Source: Comamonadaceae bacterium
Lineage (GTDB): Bacteria > Pseudomonadota > Gammaproteobacteria > Burkholderiales > Burkholderiaceae_C
DNA length: 53,041 bases
Reading direction: 5' to 3'
Assembly (NCBI GenBank): GCA_027486495.1
Contig: JAIXOZ010000041.1
Span: 1 to 53,041, forward strand
The notes under the pieces: generated by a model
What the model was told of the DNA's origin: nothing
What the model saw: the letters and a program-made list of their open reading frames with translations, nothing else
The model's database searches: none
Position numbers and translations under genes: made by a program
Shown: positions 1-9,080 of the stretch, one piece after another
Position numbering within the stretch: position 1 is the first letter of the stretch
How the letters are laid out: each line of letters opens with the position of its first letter

Positions 1-408
1 ACCTTCCCTAAAGCGCTGGTCACTTTGCTGGCGGGCGCGCTGTTTGGCTTTGGCTTGTCGCTGGCCACCATGGTGCAGCCCGAAGTCGTCATCGGCTTTT
101 TGCAGTTCAAGGACTGGGGCCTGATGCTGGTGATGGGCGGCGCTGCGGGCTTGGCCATGTTGGCTTATAAGGGCTTTCCGCGCTGGTTCAGCCGCCCTCT
201 TTTGGGCGGTCAGTTCCTCACCCAGCCTGCCAGCTGGAACCGCCAGACGGTGATCGGCTCTGCCATTTTTGGCGTGGGCTGGGGAATCTCTGGCGTGTGC
301 CCCGGCCCCGCGATAGCGGCCTTGGGCACGGGTAACACCGATATTTTGTGGGCCTTGGGCGGCATTGCGCTGGGCGGGTTGGCCCATGGCTTGACGGCTC
401 GGGATTGA
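1..408 (+). CDS. YeeE/YedE-type (DUF6691-like) membrane protein, 5' partial
   Basis: The frame is already open at base 1, so the true start probably lies just outside the window. At least 135 residues are visible. They form about four hydrophobic segments, with a glycine-rich helix near the start and a conserved GISGVCPGPA stretch near residue 100 that carries the cysteine typical of YeeE/YedE (TsuA-like) sulfur-compound transporters. In this family a small half like this one usually pairs with a second half gene, which would lie upstream and is not visible. Transport of thiosulfate or another sulfur species is family knowledge and is not shown here. The frame ends about 100 bases before efp. 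Confidence 0.75.
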   Translation, partial: TFPKALVTLLAGALFGFGLSLATMVQPEVVIGFLQFKDWGLMLVMGGAAGLAMLAYKGFPRWFSRPLLGGQFLTQPASWNRQTVIGSAIFGVGWGISGVCPGPAIAALGTGNTDILWALGGIALGGLAHGLTARD

Positions 409-505
409 CCACCGCCTCCCAATTGCAGACCAAAACCCGTGCCCCACAGGTTAGAATAGTGGGCTTGGCCTCGGGCCACCCCATTTCATTTCAGACTCAA
501 TTCCT

Positions 506-1060
506 ATGAAAACCGCTCAAGAAATCCGCGTCGGCAACGTCATCATGCACGGCAAAGACCCCATGGTCGTCCTGCGCACCGAATACCAACGTGGTGGCCG
601 CGGCTCATCCACCGTGCGAATGAAGCTCAAGAGCTTGATCGCCAACTTCGGCACCGAAGTCGTGTTCCGCGCCGACGACAAGATGGACCAGGTCATCTTG
701 GACAAGAAGGACTGCACCTACTCGTATTTCGCTGACCCCATGTACGTGTGCATGGACACCGATTTCAACCAGTACGAAGTCGAAGCCACCAACATGGGCG
801 ACGCTTTGAACTACCTCGAAGACGGCATGGAACTCGAAGTGGTGTTCTACAACGACAAAGCCATCTCGGTGGAATTGCCCACCAGCGTGGTCCGCGAGAT
901 CACTTGGACCGAGCCCGCCGTCAAAGGCGACACATCGGGCAAAGTGCTCAAGCCCGCCAAGATCGCTACCGGCATGGAAGTGCCTGTGCCTTTGTTCGTG
1001 AGCCAAGGCGACAAGATCGAAATCGACACCCGCACTGGCGAATACCGCAAGCGCGTCTGA
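506..1060 (+). CDS. efp: Translation elongation factor P
   Basis: EF-P binds the ribosome between the P and E sites and relieves stalling at proline runs. The protein is 184 residues, the usual length, with an N-terminal KOW-like domain followed by two OB domains ending in [17 protein letters not shown]. The tip of the domain I loop reads GGRGSS and places arginine at residue 32. That is the residue rhamnosylated by EarP in beta- and gammaproteobacteria, as opposed to the lysine of the E. coli EpmA type. EarP is often encoded next to efp, but neither visible neighbour resembles it. The gene is monocistronic, with its own terminator at 1084-1105. Confidence 0.97.
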   Translation: MKTAQEIRVGNVIMHGKDPMVVLRTEYQRGGRGSSTVRMKLKSLIANFGTEVVFRADDKMDQVILDKKDCTYSYFADPMYVCMDTDFNQYEVEATNMGDALNYLEDGMELEVVFYNDKAISVELPTSVVREITWTEPAVKGDTSGKVLKPAKIATGMEVPVPLFVSQGDKIEIDTRTGEYRKRV

Positions 1061-1083
1061 TCTGCCGATCAAGCTTCCAATGA

Positions 1084-1105
1084 AAGCCCCGCAAGGGGCT
1101 TTTTT
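1084..1105 (+). terminator. Rho-independent terminator of efp
   Basis: The sequence AAGCCCC-GCAA-GGGGCTT is followed by a run of T, 24 bases after the efp stop codon. It is a compact stem with a GCAA tetraloop. Confidence 0.9.
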
Positions 1106-1157
1106 CATGGGCACATCGATTCGCTGAGGCTTTTGTGCTTGCCTGCAGCGCAGACCC

Positions 1158-2051
1158 ATGCACAATGCCGCCATGCAATCCCGACAAGACCTCTTGGCCC
1201 CCGCCCTGCCCCACGCCTGGGCCGAACTGCAAGCCGAAGCCAACACCGCCGACTGGCTGGAACCTGAGGCCCACCGACTGGCCTTTGCCGACCCCGAATT
1301 TTTATTGCGCCGCGAGACGCGGGGTATCCGCTTTCAGCTGGAAATGCTCAAACCCGACCTGGCACAAACCGAAGCGAACATTGAGCACACCGTGGTGGTG
1401 TTCGGAAGCGCCCGATTCGTGGACATGGCCAGTGCCCAAGCGCGATTGCATGCGGCTTTGCAAAGCGGCATGGCACAAGACATTGCCCAAGCTGAAACCG
1501 CTGTGCGCAATGCCCAGCACTACGAAAACGCCCGTGTTTTTGCGCAACGGGTGGCCCAATCCTGTTCTTGCCTGCCCGACCATGAGAAGCTGTACATCTG
1601 CACCGGCGGCGGCCCCGGCATCATGGAGGCGGCCAACCGGGGGGCGCAAGAAGCCGGCGCACCTTCGGTGGCGCTGAACATCGCTCTGCCTCACGAGCAA
1701 AAGCCCAACCCCTATGTCACGCCCGAGTTGAGCTTCAAGTTCCATTACTTTGCCCTGCGCAAAATGCACTTCATGATGCGGGCCAAAGCTTTGGTCGCGT
1801 TTCCGGGTGGTTTTGGCACGCTCGACGAGTTATTCGAAGTGATGACGCTGGTGCAAACGCGCAAGTCGCGCCCCGTGCCGATTTTGCTGTTTGGGACGGA
1901 ATTCTGGCAACGTCTGATCGACATGGATGTGCTGGTGCAAGAAGGCACGATTTCGAAAGATGACCTGAAGCTGTTCAGCTATGTGGACACACCCGAGGCC
2001 GCATGGCAGGCGATTTGTGACTTTTACCAGCTGAACGTGCCCACGGACTGA
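1158..2051 (+). CDS. LOG-family protein (putative nucleotide 5'-monophosphate phosphoribohydrolase)
   Basis: This 297-residue protein has the Rossmann-like LOG (formerly 'lysine decarboxylase') fold. The signature PGGFGTLDE is near residue 218 and a GGGPGIMEAANRGA motif is near residue 155. LOG proteins release ribose 5-phosphate from nucleoside monophosphates such as cytokinin nucleotides. This is the long version, with about 100 extra N-terminal residues before the core, as in PpnN-like relatives. A second in-frame ATG lies at 1173. No clear ribosome binding site separates the two starts. The substrate is not predictable from sequence. Confidence 0.85.
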   Translation: MHNAAMQSRQDLLAPALPHAWAELQAEANTADWLEPEAHRLAFADPEFLLRRETRGIRFQLEMLKPDLAQTEANIEHTVVVFGSARFVDMASAQARLHAALQSGMAQDIAQAETAVRNAQHYENARVFAQRVAQSCSCLPDHEKLYICTGGGPGIMEAANRGAQEAGAPSVALNIALPHEQKPNPYVTPELSFKFHYFALRKMHFMMRAKALVAFPGGFGTLDELFEVMTLVQTRKSRPVPILLFGTEFWQRLIDMDVLVQEGTISKDDLKLFSYVDTPEAAWQAICDFYQLNVPTD

Positions 2052-2072
2052 CTTGGCTCACCCAACCCGCCA

Positions 2073-3254
2073 TCAGCGGTGAGCCGCTGGGCGCAGTTTG
2101 AAGGCAGCTTGCGAACCCCAACCCACCGCCGCCCCCACCACCCAAAACACCGGGGCCACGCCCGCCACCGCCCCGGCGGCACCAAACAACATGGGCATGA
2201 GCACGCTGGAGCCATTGATCGTCATCAGGCGCAGGCCCAGCGCCTCCCCCTGGCGGTGCTGGGGGGTGATCTGGTGCAAGGTGCTCATGATCATGGGCTG
2301 TACCGCACCCAGCGCCAGCCCCAGCAACACCGAACACACCCCCATGCTCCAGGGCGTGGGCATGAAGGGGTACAAGCCAAACAGCACCCCGGTGCAGACC
2401 ATGGCCGCGGTGATGATCTGGTACTCGTGAACATGGCGCGACAGCCAGGGCAAACACACCCGGATGAAGGCCGCAGAGATGGCGAACGCGCCCAAGAGGG
2501 TACCCACCACCGAAGCGCTGTAACCGCGCTCGTGGCCGAGCACAGGCACCACAAAGGTGTGAACATCCCAGCACGAAGACAGCAACCAATTGACGCCCAG
2601 CAAGCGCCGCATCAGCGGCTCGGCCAAAAGGTCCAACGCACGACGTGGCCCTGCATGTTCAGGTGCCGGTGGCGTGGGCAACTCGGTCACCCGCCGCACC
2701 CAAAACCAGGTGCTCAAAGGCAACAGCGCCATCAGCAAAAAGGCCCAACGAAAACCGGTTTCATGGGCCGGTGCAGGCCCGGCAAAATCGATCAGCAAAC
2801 CCGCCAGCACTGGCCCCAAAAAATTCGACACTGCCGGTCCGATCGACAACCAGCTGAAAGCGGACTTCAATTCGGACGGGTTTTGGGCCATGCGGCCCAC
2901 ATGCCGCTGCAAGGCAATCACGGCCATGCCCGTGGCACCCCCCGTGGCCAGTGCGCTCACGCACATGACCGGAAAAATCGGCCAGACCACCGACAGTGCC
3001 GCACCGCTGGAGGCCAGCGCCACGCTGATGAGCATGGGTTGTTTCAGGCCCTTGCGGTCGGCGTAACGCCCGGCAGGCAGTGCAAAAAACACCTGTGTGA
3101 TGGCAAACAAGGCCAGCAAAGCGCCCACAGCCAAGGCACTGAAGCCTTGCTGCAAAGCCAGCAAAGGCATGGCCATGCGCATGCCCGCCATGCAGGCGTG
3201 CAAAAACACCTGCCCGGCAATCAGGCGTACGAGTTCACGTTGCATGGCCCGCAC
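2073..3254 (-). CDS. MFS transporter
   Basis: A 393-residue protein with about 12 hydrophobic segments and an MFS motif A-like loop (GRYADRKGLKQP) after transmembrane segment 2. Substrate unknown; efflux of small organics would be typical. The first start is GTG at 3254 and an ATG follows at 3245. Neither has a strong Shine-Dalgarno sequence. It lies 38 bases downstream of rmuC on the same strand and may be the last gene of that run. It converges with the LOG gene, and no clear terminator was seen in the 21-base gap. Confidence 0.85.
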   Translation of the reverse strand: MRAMQRELVRLIAGQVFLHACMAGMRMAMPLLALQQGFSALAVGALLALFAITQVFFALPAGRYADRKGLKQPMLISVALASSGAALSVVWPIFPVMCVSALATGGATGMAVIALQRHVGRMAQNPSELKSAFSWLSIGPAVSNFLGPVLAGLLIDFAGPAPAHETGFRWAFLLMALLPLSTWFWVRRVTELPTPPAPEHAGPRRALDLLAEPLMRRLLGVNWLLSSCWDVHTFVVPVLGHERGYSASVVGTLLGAFAISAAFIRVCLPWLSRHVHEYQIITAAMVCTGVLFGLYPFMPTPWSMGVCSVLLGLALGAVQPMIMSTLHQITPQHRQGEALGLRLMTINGSSVLMPMLFGAAGAVAGVAPVFWVVGAAVGWGSQAAFKLRPAAHR

Positions 3255-3292
3255 GCTGGTGTTCGCGCCGTGTTCGCCATGGCCCGTTCATG

Positions 3293-4702
3293 TCAGGCAT
3301 GGCCGCCCGCATCGGCTCCAGGCAAAAGGACCTGCGCCTCGGCTTCGGGCAAGGCATCGACCTGGCGCAAAGCGCGGTTCATCACCTTGCTGCGGGTCTG
3401 GGCTTGGTCCAGCGTGTTAAGCACGGTTTGCGTCTGGTTGCGTACTTTGTCCAGCACATCGCCAAACTTGCCAAACTCGGTCTTGACCGCGCCCAGGACC
3501 TGCCAGACTTCGCTGGAGCGCTTTTCCAGAGCCAGGGTTCTGAAGCCCATTTGCAGCGCGTTGAGCATGGCCATCAAATTGGTCGGCCCCGCCAGCGTGA
3601 CGCGGTGGTCTCGCTGCAGGGTTTCCATCAAACCGGGGCGGCGCAAGACCTCGGCGTACAGGCCTTCGGTGGGCAAGAACATCACCGCAAAGTCGGTGGT
3701 GTGCGGCGGCTCCAGATACTTTTCGGCAATCGACTTGGCTTCGAGCTTGATGCGCGTCTCCAGCGCTTTGGCACACAGCTCCGCTTGCACCGGGTCGGCG
3801 CGACTTTGCGCCTCCAACAGGCGCTCGTAGTCTTCGTTGGGAAACTTGGCGTCGATCGGCAGCCACACGGGCTGGCCACTGTCAGACCGGCCCGGCAAGC
3901 GGATCGCAAAGTCCACGCGGTTTTTGTCGCCGGGGCGCGTGGCCACCTGCACGGCATATTGCTCGGGCGTGAGCACTTGTTCGAGCAGCGAGGCCAGCTG
4001 CGCCTCACCAAACATGCCGCGTGTCTTGACGTTGGTCAGCAGGTGTTTGAGGTCGCCTACGCCCTGCGCCAGGGTGTGCATCTCGCCCAAGCCCTTGTGC
4101 ACCTGCTCCAGCCGATCGGCCACTTGTTTGAAGCTCTCGCCCAAGCGGGCTTGCAGCGTGGCCTGAAGTTTTTCGTCCACCGTCTGGCGCATTTCATCCA
4201 GCTTGGCGGCGTTGCTTTGCTGCAGTTGGGCCAGCTGGGTTTCCATGGTGCCGCGCATCTCGGTCAGGCGGCGGGCATTGGCCTCAGACAGTGCATTGAC
4301 TTGTTGAGCCAAGCTGTCGGTCAGGCTTTTTTGCAGCAAAGCCAGCTGCTGGGCCAGTGCGTCGATTTGCTGGTTTTGGGTGCGCGTGGCCTCGGCGCTT
4401 TGCTGCAGCAGCGATTGCTGGAACAGCGTGAGCGTTTGCATGGCTTCTTGGCGGCCCTGCACGCCCGACTGGCTGATCTCGGCGCGCAGCTCGCGCTCAA
4501 GGCGCTCGGTCTGCGCCTGCAAATGGCCAAACTGCTGTTGCTGCCAAGCGGTTTGCTCGGCCAAGCGCTCTGAATTTTCCCCGGCCAACAGCGCAGCGGT
4601 TTGCTGCGCTTGCTCTTGCGGCGATGCACCGCCACGCAGCAGCAACACAACCAGCAGCAACAGGTTCAGCCCGCCCAGGGCCAGCAAAGCCCATTCGCTC
4701 AT
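3293..4702 (-). CDS. rmuC: DNA recombination protein RmuC
   Basis: A 469-residue protein with an N-terminal membrane anchor (residues about 5-23, rich in Leu and Val) and a long Gln/Ala/Leu-rich coiled coil to about residue 230. The RmuC domain follows, with RVDFAIRLPG and WLPIDAKFPNEDY. The D-A-K part of that motif fits a restriction-endonuclease-like active site. RmuC limits inversion between short repeats in E. coli; the mechanism is not established. The start overlaps the stop of the upstream dehydrogenase by 4 bases (ATGA), so the two are translationally coupled. Confidence 0.93.
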   Translation of the reverse strand: MSEWALLALGGLNLLLLVVLLLRGGASPQEQAQQTAALLAGENSERLAEQTAWQQQQFGHLQAQTERLERELRAEISQSGVQGRQEAMQTLTLFQQSLLQQSAEATRTQNQQIDALAQQLALLQKSLTDSLAQQVNALSEANARRLTEMRGTMETQLAQLQQSNAAKLDEMRQTVDEKLQATLQARLGESFKQVADRLEQVHKGLGEMHTLAQGVGDLKHLLTNVKTRGMFGEAQLASLLEQVLTPEQYAVQVATRPGDKNRVDFAIRLPGRSDSGQPVWLPIDAKFPNEDYERLLEAQSRADPVQAELCAKALETRIKLEAKSIAEKYLEPPHTTDFAVMFLPTEGLYAEVLRRPGLMETLQRDHRVTLAGPTNLMAMLNALQMGFRTLALEKRSSEVWQVLGAVKTEFGKFGDVLDKVRNQTQTVLNTLDQAQTRSKVMNRALRQVDALPEAEAQVLLPGADAGGHA

Positions 4703-5688
4703 GCAGCAGCGCCGGGCACGGTGTTCAATGGCGTCAGCGCCTGACCCCGGGTCAGGTAAGCCACCAGGTTGTCAGCCGCCAGCTGGGCCATGGCCTTGCG
4801 GGTCTGGATGGTCGCGCTGGCGATGTGGGGGGTCAGCACCACATTGGGCACCTTGAGCAAATCGGGGTGTACCGAGGGCTCGCCCTCGAACACATCGATG
4901 CCCGCCGCAGCGATTTGGCGCGCTTGCAGGGCTTGGGCCAAAGCCGCATCGTCCACAATGCCGCCGCGTGCAATATTGACCAGCGTGGCCGTGGGCTTCA
5001 TCTGCGCCAACTCGGCTGCGCCAATGGTGTGGTGCGACTCGGCGCTGTAGGGTACGACCAGCATCACATGGTCTGCTGTCTGAAGAAGCTCTTGTTTGGA
5101 CACATAGCGGGCCTTGCACTCGGCTTCCAACTCGGCGCTCAGGCGGCTGCGGTTGTGATAAATCACGTTCATGCCAAAGCCATGCGCCGCACGGCGCGCA
5201 ATGCCCTGCCCGATACGCCCCATACCGATGATGCCGATGGTCGAGCCATGCACCTCAGCCCCGGCAAACATGTCGTAGCTCCACTTTTTCCAATAACCGG
5301 CACGCAAATAGTGCTCGCTCTCGGTCACACGGCGGGCCGTGGCCATGAGCAAGGCAAAGCCAAAGTCGGCCGTGGTTTCTGTCAACACATCGGGGGTGTT
5401 GCTGGCCAGCACGCCGGCCGCGGTCATCGCGGGCACGTCAAAGTTGTTGAAGCCCACGGCCATATTGGCCACGATGCGCAGCTGCGGGTTGGCCTGCAAG
5501 AGCGCCGCGTCGATGCGCTCGCTGCCTGTGGTGAGTGCGCCCACTTTGCCTTGCATGCGGCGGGTCAGCTCGGCGGCAGACCAGACCTCATCGGCCTGGT
5601 TGCTCTCGACTTCAAAAACCTGCGCCAAAGACTGCAGGACCTCAGGGAAGATGGCGCGGGCCACCAAAATGGAAGGTTTGGACATCAT
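4699..5688 (-). CDS. 2-hydroxyacid dehydrogenase (glyoxylate/hydroxypyruvate reductase type)
   Basis: This 329-residue D-isomer-specific 2-hydroxyacid dehydrogenase reduces 2-oxoacids such as glyoxylate or hydroxypyruvate with NAD(P)H in the cytosol. Visible motifs are GMGRIGQGIARRA (dinucleotide-binding loop), NIARGGIVDD (substrate arginine), DVFEGEP (glutamate) and the late TPHIASAT catalytic histidine. Closest in character to GhrB, although formate or phosphoglycerate dehydrogenase-like substrates cannot be excluded. It overlaps both neighbours by 4 bases, placing it in the middle of an antiporter-dehydrogenase-rmuC operon. Confidence 0.88.
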   Translation of the reverse strand: MMSKPSILVARAIFPEVLQSLAQVFEVESNQADEVWSAAELTRRMQGKVGALTTGSERIDAALLQANPQLRIVANMAVGFNNFDVPAMTAAGVLASNTPDVLTETTADFGFALLMATARRVTESEHYLRAGYWKKWSYDMFAGAEVHGSTIGIIGMGRIGQGIARRAAHGFGMNVIYHNRSRLSAELEAECKARYVSKQELLQTADHVMLVVPYSAESHHTIGAAELAQMKPTATLVNIARGGIVDDAALAQALQARQIAAAGIDVFEGEPSVHPDLLKVPNVVLTPHIASATIQTRKAMAQLAADNLVAYLTRGQALTPLNTVPGAAA

Positions 5689-7109
5689 TTGAACCAGATA
5701 AAACTCATCACCACAAACAGGGGCACCAAAATGCCGCCCGACCAGAGCATGTACCCAAAGAAGCTGGGCATTTTCACGCCACGGTCTTCCGCAATCGCCT
5801 TGACCATCAGGTTGGGCGCATTGCCAATGTAGGTGTTGGCGCCCATGAACACGGCACCGGCGGAAATCGCGGCCAAGGTCGGGGCCAAGGTGGTCATCAA
5901 GACCTGTGGATCACCGCCTGCGGTGTTGAAGAAAACCAGATAGGTGGGCGCATTGTCGAGGAATGAGCTCAAGGCACCCGTGATCCAGAAGTACATCATC
6001 ACGTCGGGGCTGCCATCCGGCTGAGTCACCGTTTGAACCACTGCGCCGAATGGGCCATTCACACCCGCCTTGAGCATGGCAATCACCGGAATGATGGTCA
6101 AGAAAATGCCGGCAAACAATTTGGCCACTTCGGCCATGGGGGCCCAGCCGAATTGGTTGTCCTCATGCACCTTGGCGGGGGTGATTTTGAGCGACAAGAA
6201 AGTCACCGCGATCAAACCCAGATCGCGCACCACGCCCGGCAAGCCCACTTCGGTGCCGTAGATGCTGAAAGACACCGGCGATTTCCAGAGTCCGCTCATC
6301 AACACCAAGCCCACCACGACAACCAACAGAGCGAAGTTGATGCCCCCATCAAAACCGATGGCCTTGGAGTCGGACGTCGAATCTCGCTGAACAAGACCTT
6401 CATGGCGGCTGAAAAACCAATTGTCCAAGAAGTAAAAAATGGTCAGCAAGCTGCCCAGCAAGAACAATGTTTCAGGGAAGATGTGTTTCAAGGTCCAGAA
6501 GAAATCCACGCCCTTCAAAAAGCCTAAGAACAACGGCGGATCGCCCAGCGGGGTCAAAGAGCCCCCAGCGTTGGAGACGATGAAAATGAAAAACACCACA
6601 ACATGGGCCATGTGTTTGCGGTGTTCATTGGCGCGGATCAAGGGGCGAATCAACAGCATGGACGCCCCGGTGGTGCCCATGAAGCTGGCCAGTACCGCAC
6701 CAATGGCCAACATGGCGGTGTTCAGGCCGGGACTGCCTTGCAGGTTGCCTCGAATGAAAATGCCGCCCGACACTGTGAAAAGTGCCGTGAGCAAAATGAT
6801 GAAGGGGATGTATTCGGCGAACAGCGCATGGACCATGTTGACGCCCGCGATCGCTGGCCCAAACATCACGGCAAAAGGCACCAAAAATGCCAAGCCCCAA
6901 GCAGCAGCGACTTTGCCGTAATGGTGGTGCCAAAAATGGGGCACCAGCAAAGGCATCAAGGCGATCGACAACAAAATGCCGGCAAACGGCACCCCCCAAA
7001 TCACCGTCAACTGCGAACCGTCAAAATCGGCAGCGCGAGCTCCCCCTGACATGGCCAACAACGCTGGCAAAGCCAGCCAAGCGGTCCATCGTGTCCCCAA
7101 AAGCTTCAT
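5685..7109 (-). CDS. Sodium:proton antiporter / CitMHS_2-like ion transporter
   Basis: The protein has 474 residues from the ATG at 7109. That start has GGAG 9 bases upstream and gives a normal N-terminal hydrophobic segment. A longer frame back to 7271 would run into pncB and add a polar leader, so it was rejected. There are about 11-12 membrane segments, with conserved SNAGGSLTPLGDPPLFLGF and FLDNAPTYLVFF motifs typical of the NhaD/CitMHS-like ion transporter superfamily. It probably exchanges Na+ and H+; carboxylate transport is the alternative. The stop overlaps the start of the dehydrogenase gene by 4 bases. Confidence 0.85.
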   Translation of the reverse strand: MKLLGTRWTAWLALPALLAMSGGARAADFDGSQLTVIWGVPFAGILLSIALMPLLVPHFWHHHYGKVAAAWGLAFLVPFAVMFGPAIAGVNMVHALFAEYIPFIILLTALFTVSGGIFIRGNLQGSPGLNTAMLAIGAVLASFMGTTGASMLLIRPLIRANEHRKHMAHVVVFFIFIVSNAGGSLTPLGDPPLFLGFLKGVDFFWTLKHIFPETLFLLGSLLTIFYFLDNWFFSRHEGLVQRDSTSDSKAIGFDGGINFALLVVVVGLVLMSGLWKSPVSFSIYGTEVGLPGVVRDLGLIAVTFLSLKITPAKVHEDNQFGWAPMAEVAKLFAGIFLTIIPVIAMLKAGVNGPFGAVVQTVTQPDGSPDVMMYFWITGALSSFLDNAPTYLVFFNTAGGDPQVLMTTLAPTLAAISAGAVFMGANTYIGNAPNLMVKAIAEDRGVKMPSFFGYMLWSGGILVPLFVVMSFIWFK

Positions 7110-7161
7110 GATGCAAATCTCCAATTGAATGAAACTGATATTAACGGTGAAAGGTCCCGCC

Positions 7162-8346
7162 TCAGGCGCCGGATGCGACCTCAAACACCTGACGCAAGTA
7201 AGCCAAGTATTTTTCATCATCACACATGCCCTTGCCCGGAGAGTCTGAAAGTTTGGCCACAGGCTGACCATTGCATCGGGTCATTTTGATGACGATTTGC
7301 AGCGGTTCATAACCGAGGTCATTGGTCAGGTTGGTGCCCACACCAAAGGCCAGCTGGCAGCGCCCCCGGAACTGTTCAAACAGCTCAATGGTTCGGGGAA
7401 TAGTCAGGCCGTCACTGAAGATCAGCGTCTTGGTTTTGGGGTCCACCCGGTTGTGCTGGTAATGCGCGATCATGCGCTCGGCCCAGCTGAACGGGTCGCC
7501 GCTGTCGTGCCTTGCACCATCAAACAGCTTGCAAAAATACAAATCAAAGTCACGCAAAAAAGCATTGAAGCCATACACATCGCTCAAGGCGATACCCAAG
7601 TCACCCCGGTACTCCTTGGCCCATGACTCAAAGGCAAACACTTGGCTGTCGCGCAAACGCGGGCCCAAGGCCTGACAGGCCTGCAGGTACTCGTGGGCCA
7701 TGGTGCCCAGCGGCGTCAGGCCCAGCACATAGGCGTAGTACACATTGCTGGTGCCCGCCAACTGACCCGTCGGGCCTGTGCCCAAACGGGCAGACAGCAC
7801 GCGCAGCACCTCTTCATGCCAGGCGCGCGAAAAACGTCGGCGTGTGCCGTAGTCAGCAATCTTGAGAGTTTCAAGGCCTTGTGCCTGCAGCTGAGCGATT
7901 TTGGTGTCCAGTCGGCGGCGGCCCTCCATCAGGTCGGGCACTTTCTGGGTGTTGCGGAAGAACACCTCGTTGACGATGGCCAGCACCGGGATCTCGAAAA
8001 GAATCGTGTGCAGCCAAGGCCCCTGGATGGTGATGTCGATCTCACCCGATGGCAAAGGCGTGACTTCAATGTACTTTTCGTTGAGCTTGAACAAACCCAA
8101 AAAATCGACAAAGTCGCTCTTGATGAAGCGCATGGAGCGCAGGTACTGCAGCTCCCCCTCTTTGAAATTGAGGCTGCAAAGCGAGCGAATTTCTTCGCGA
8201 ATTTCTTTGACAAAGGGGGCCAGCGGCACGCCCGGGTTGCGGCACTTGAACTTGTATTCGACCTGCGCTCCCGGAAACTGGTGCAGCACGACCTGCATCA
8301 TGGTGAATTTGTACAGGTCGGTGTCGAGCAGGCTGGTGATGATCAT
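7162..8346 (-). CDS. pncB: Nicotinate phosphoribosyltransferase
   Basis: This 394-residue enzyme joins nicotinate to PRPP, with ATP, to give nicotinate mononucleotide, the first step of NAD salvage (Preiss-Handler pathway). Seen: the N-terminal [14 protein letters not shown] segment, the [10 protein letters not shown] motif around the histidine/arginine active site, [10 protein letters not shown], and a C-terminal [12 protein letters not shown]. Length is normal for the family. It lies 77 bases after livF and 52 bases before the antiporter start, so it may be cotranscribed or have its own promoter. Confidence 0.96.
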   Translation of the reverse strand: MIITSLLDTDLYKFTMMQVVLHQFPGAQVEYKFKCRNPGVPLAPFVKEIREEIRSLCSLNFKEGELQYLRSMRFIKSDFVDFLGLFKLNEKYIEVTPLPSGEIDITIQGPWLHTILFEIPVLAIVNEVFFRNTQKVPDLMEGRRRLDTKIAQLQAQGLETLKIADYGTRRRFSRAWHEEVLRVLSARLGTGPTGQLAGTSNVYYAYVLGLTPLGTMAHEYLQACQALGPRLRDSQVFAFESWAKEYRGDLGIALSDVYGFNAFLRDFDLYFCKLFDGARHDSGDPFSWAERMIAHYQHNRVDPKTKTLIFSDGLTIPRTIELFEQFRGRCQLAFGVGTNLTNDLGYEPLQIVIKMTRCNGQPVAKLSDSPGKGMCDDEKYLAYLRQVFEVASGA

Positions 8347-8423
8347 GGTGTTTTGTCTCTGGCGGCTGGGGCCGCTCGTTGTGTTGGGCAGTGTAAGGGA
8401 TGACCCACCCCGTCAAGCCAGGC

Positions 8424-9080
8424 TCATGCTGCCGAGTCCATGCGCCCACTGGTCAACACCAACACCCGCTGGGCATGCTGGGCCAAGATCTTGTTTTGCT
8501 CGGCCACCAGCATGGCCACCCCCTCGCGGGCCAGCTGCAGCAACGCATCGCGCATGGCCGCCACCAGCACCGGGGCGATGCCCTCGCAAGGCTCATCCAG
8601 CAGCAACAGGCGCGGGCGGGTCATGAGGGTGCGGGCCAGCGCCAGCATTTGCTGCTCGCCCCCACTCATTTGGCTGGCGGGACGGTGCAGCATGGTTTGC
8701 AGCTGGGGAAACAAAGCCATGACGCGGTCAAAGCGCTGCGCGGGGGTGGACTCAGCGCTGGGCGATGCGACCGATGGCGCGGCGATCCACAGGTTTTCTT
8801 TCACCGACAAGGCCGTGAACAAGCGCCGGTCTTCGGCCACAAAACCCAAACCGGCTTTGGCACGGCGGTGCGCTGGCCAGGCTTGGATGGGTTCGTTTTG
8901 CCAAATGATGCGGCCTTGCGCCCGAGGACCAATGCCGATCAAGCTTTGCAGCAGGGTGGATTTGCCCGCGCCATTCAGGCCCTGAATGACGACCAGCTCG
9001 CCCTCACCCACCGTCAAGCTGACATCGAACAAGGCTTGGGCTTGGCCGTACCAAGCTTTGAGTCCTTCAACCGCGAGCAT
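8424..9080 (-). CDS. livF: Branched-chain amino-acid-type ABC transporter ATP-binding protein (LivF)
   Basis: A 218-residue ATPase with Walker A GLNGAGKST, signature MSGGEQQML and Walker B LLLLDEPCEG followed by the LivF-type GIAPV. The start at 9080 was chosen because AAAGG lies 8 bases upstream; another ATG at 9098 would overlap livG further. It overlaps the end of livG by 14 bases. With LivG it powers the LivHM permease encoded upstream. The substrate may be branched-chain amino acids, but related systems take up urea, amides or aromatic acids, and no binding protein is present to decide. Confidence 0.9.
   Translation of the reverse strand: MLAVEGLKAWYGQAQALFDVSLTVGEGELVVIQGLNGAGKSTLLQSLIGIGPRAQGRIIWQNEPIQAWPAHRRAKAGLGFVAEDRRLFTALSVKENLWIAAPSVASPSAESTPAQRFDRVMALFPQLQTMLHRPASQMSGGEQQMLALARTLMTRPRLLLLDEPCEGIAPVLVAAMRDALLQLAREGVAMLVAEQNKILAQHAQRVLVLTSGRMDSAA

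Noticed and set aside
2079-3830. Long plus-strand frame (583 codons) opposite the MFS and rmuC genes
   Set aside because: The translation is rich in Arg, His and Pro and has no recognisable domain, while the minus strand encodes clear MFS and RmuC proteins. It is a GC-skew artefact.
3290-4573. Plus-strand frame (427 codons) opposite rmuC
   Set aside because: Low-complexity Leu/Gln/His composition mirrors the coiled coil on the other strand. No independent motif.
7110-7271. Upstream extension of the antiporter frame
   Set aside because: It would overlap pncB by 110 bases and adds a polar leader, while ATG 7109 has GGAG and begins the membrane segment.
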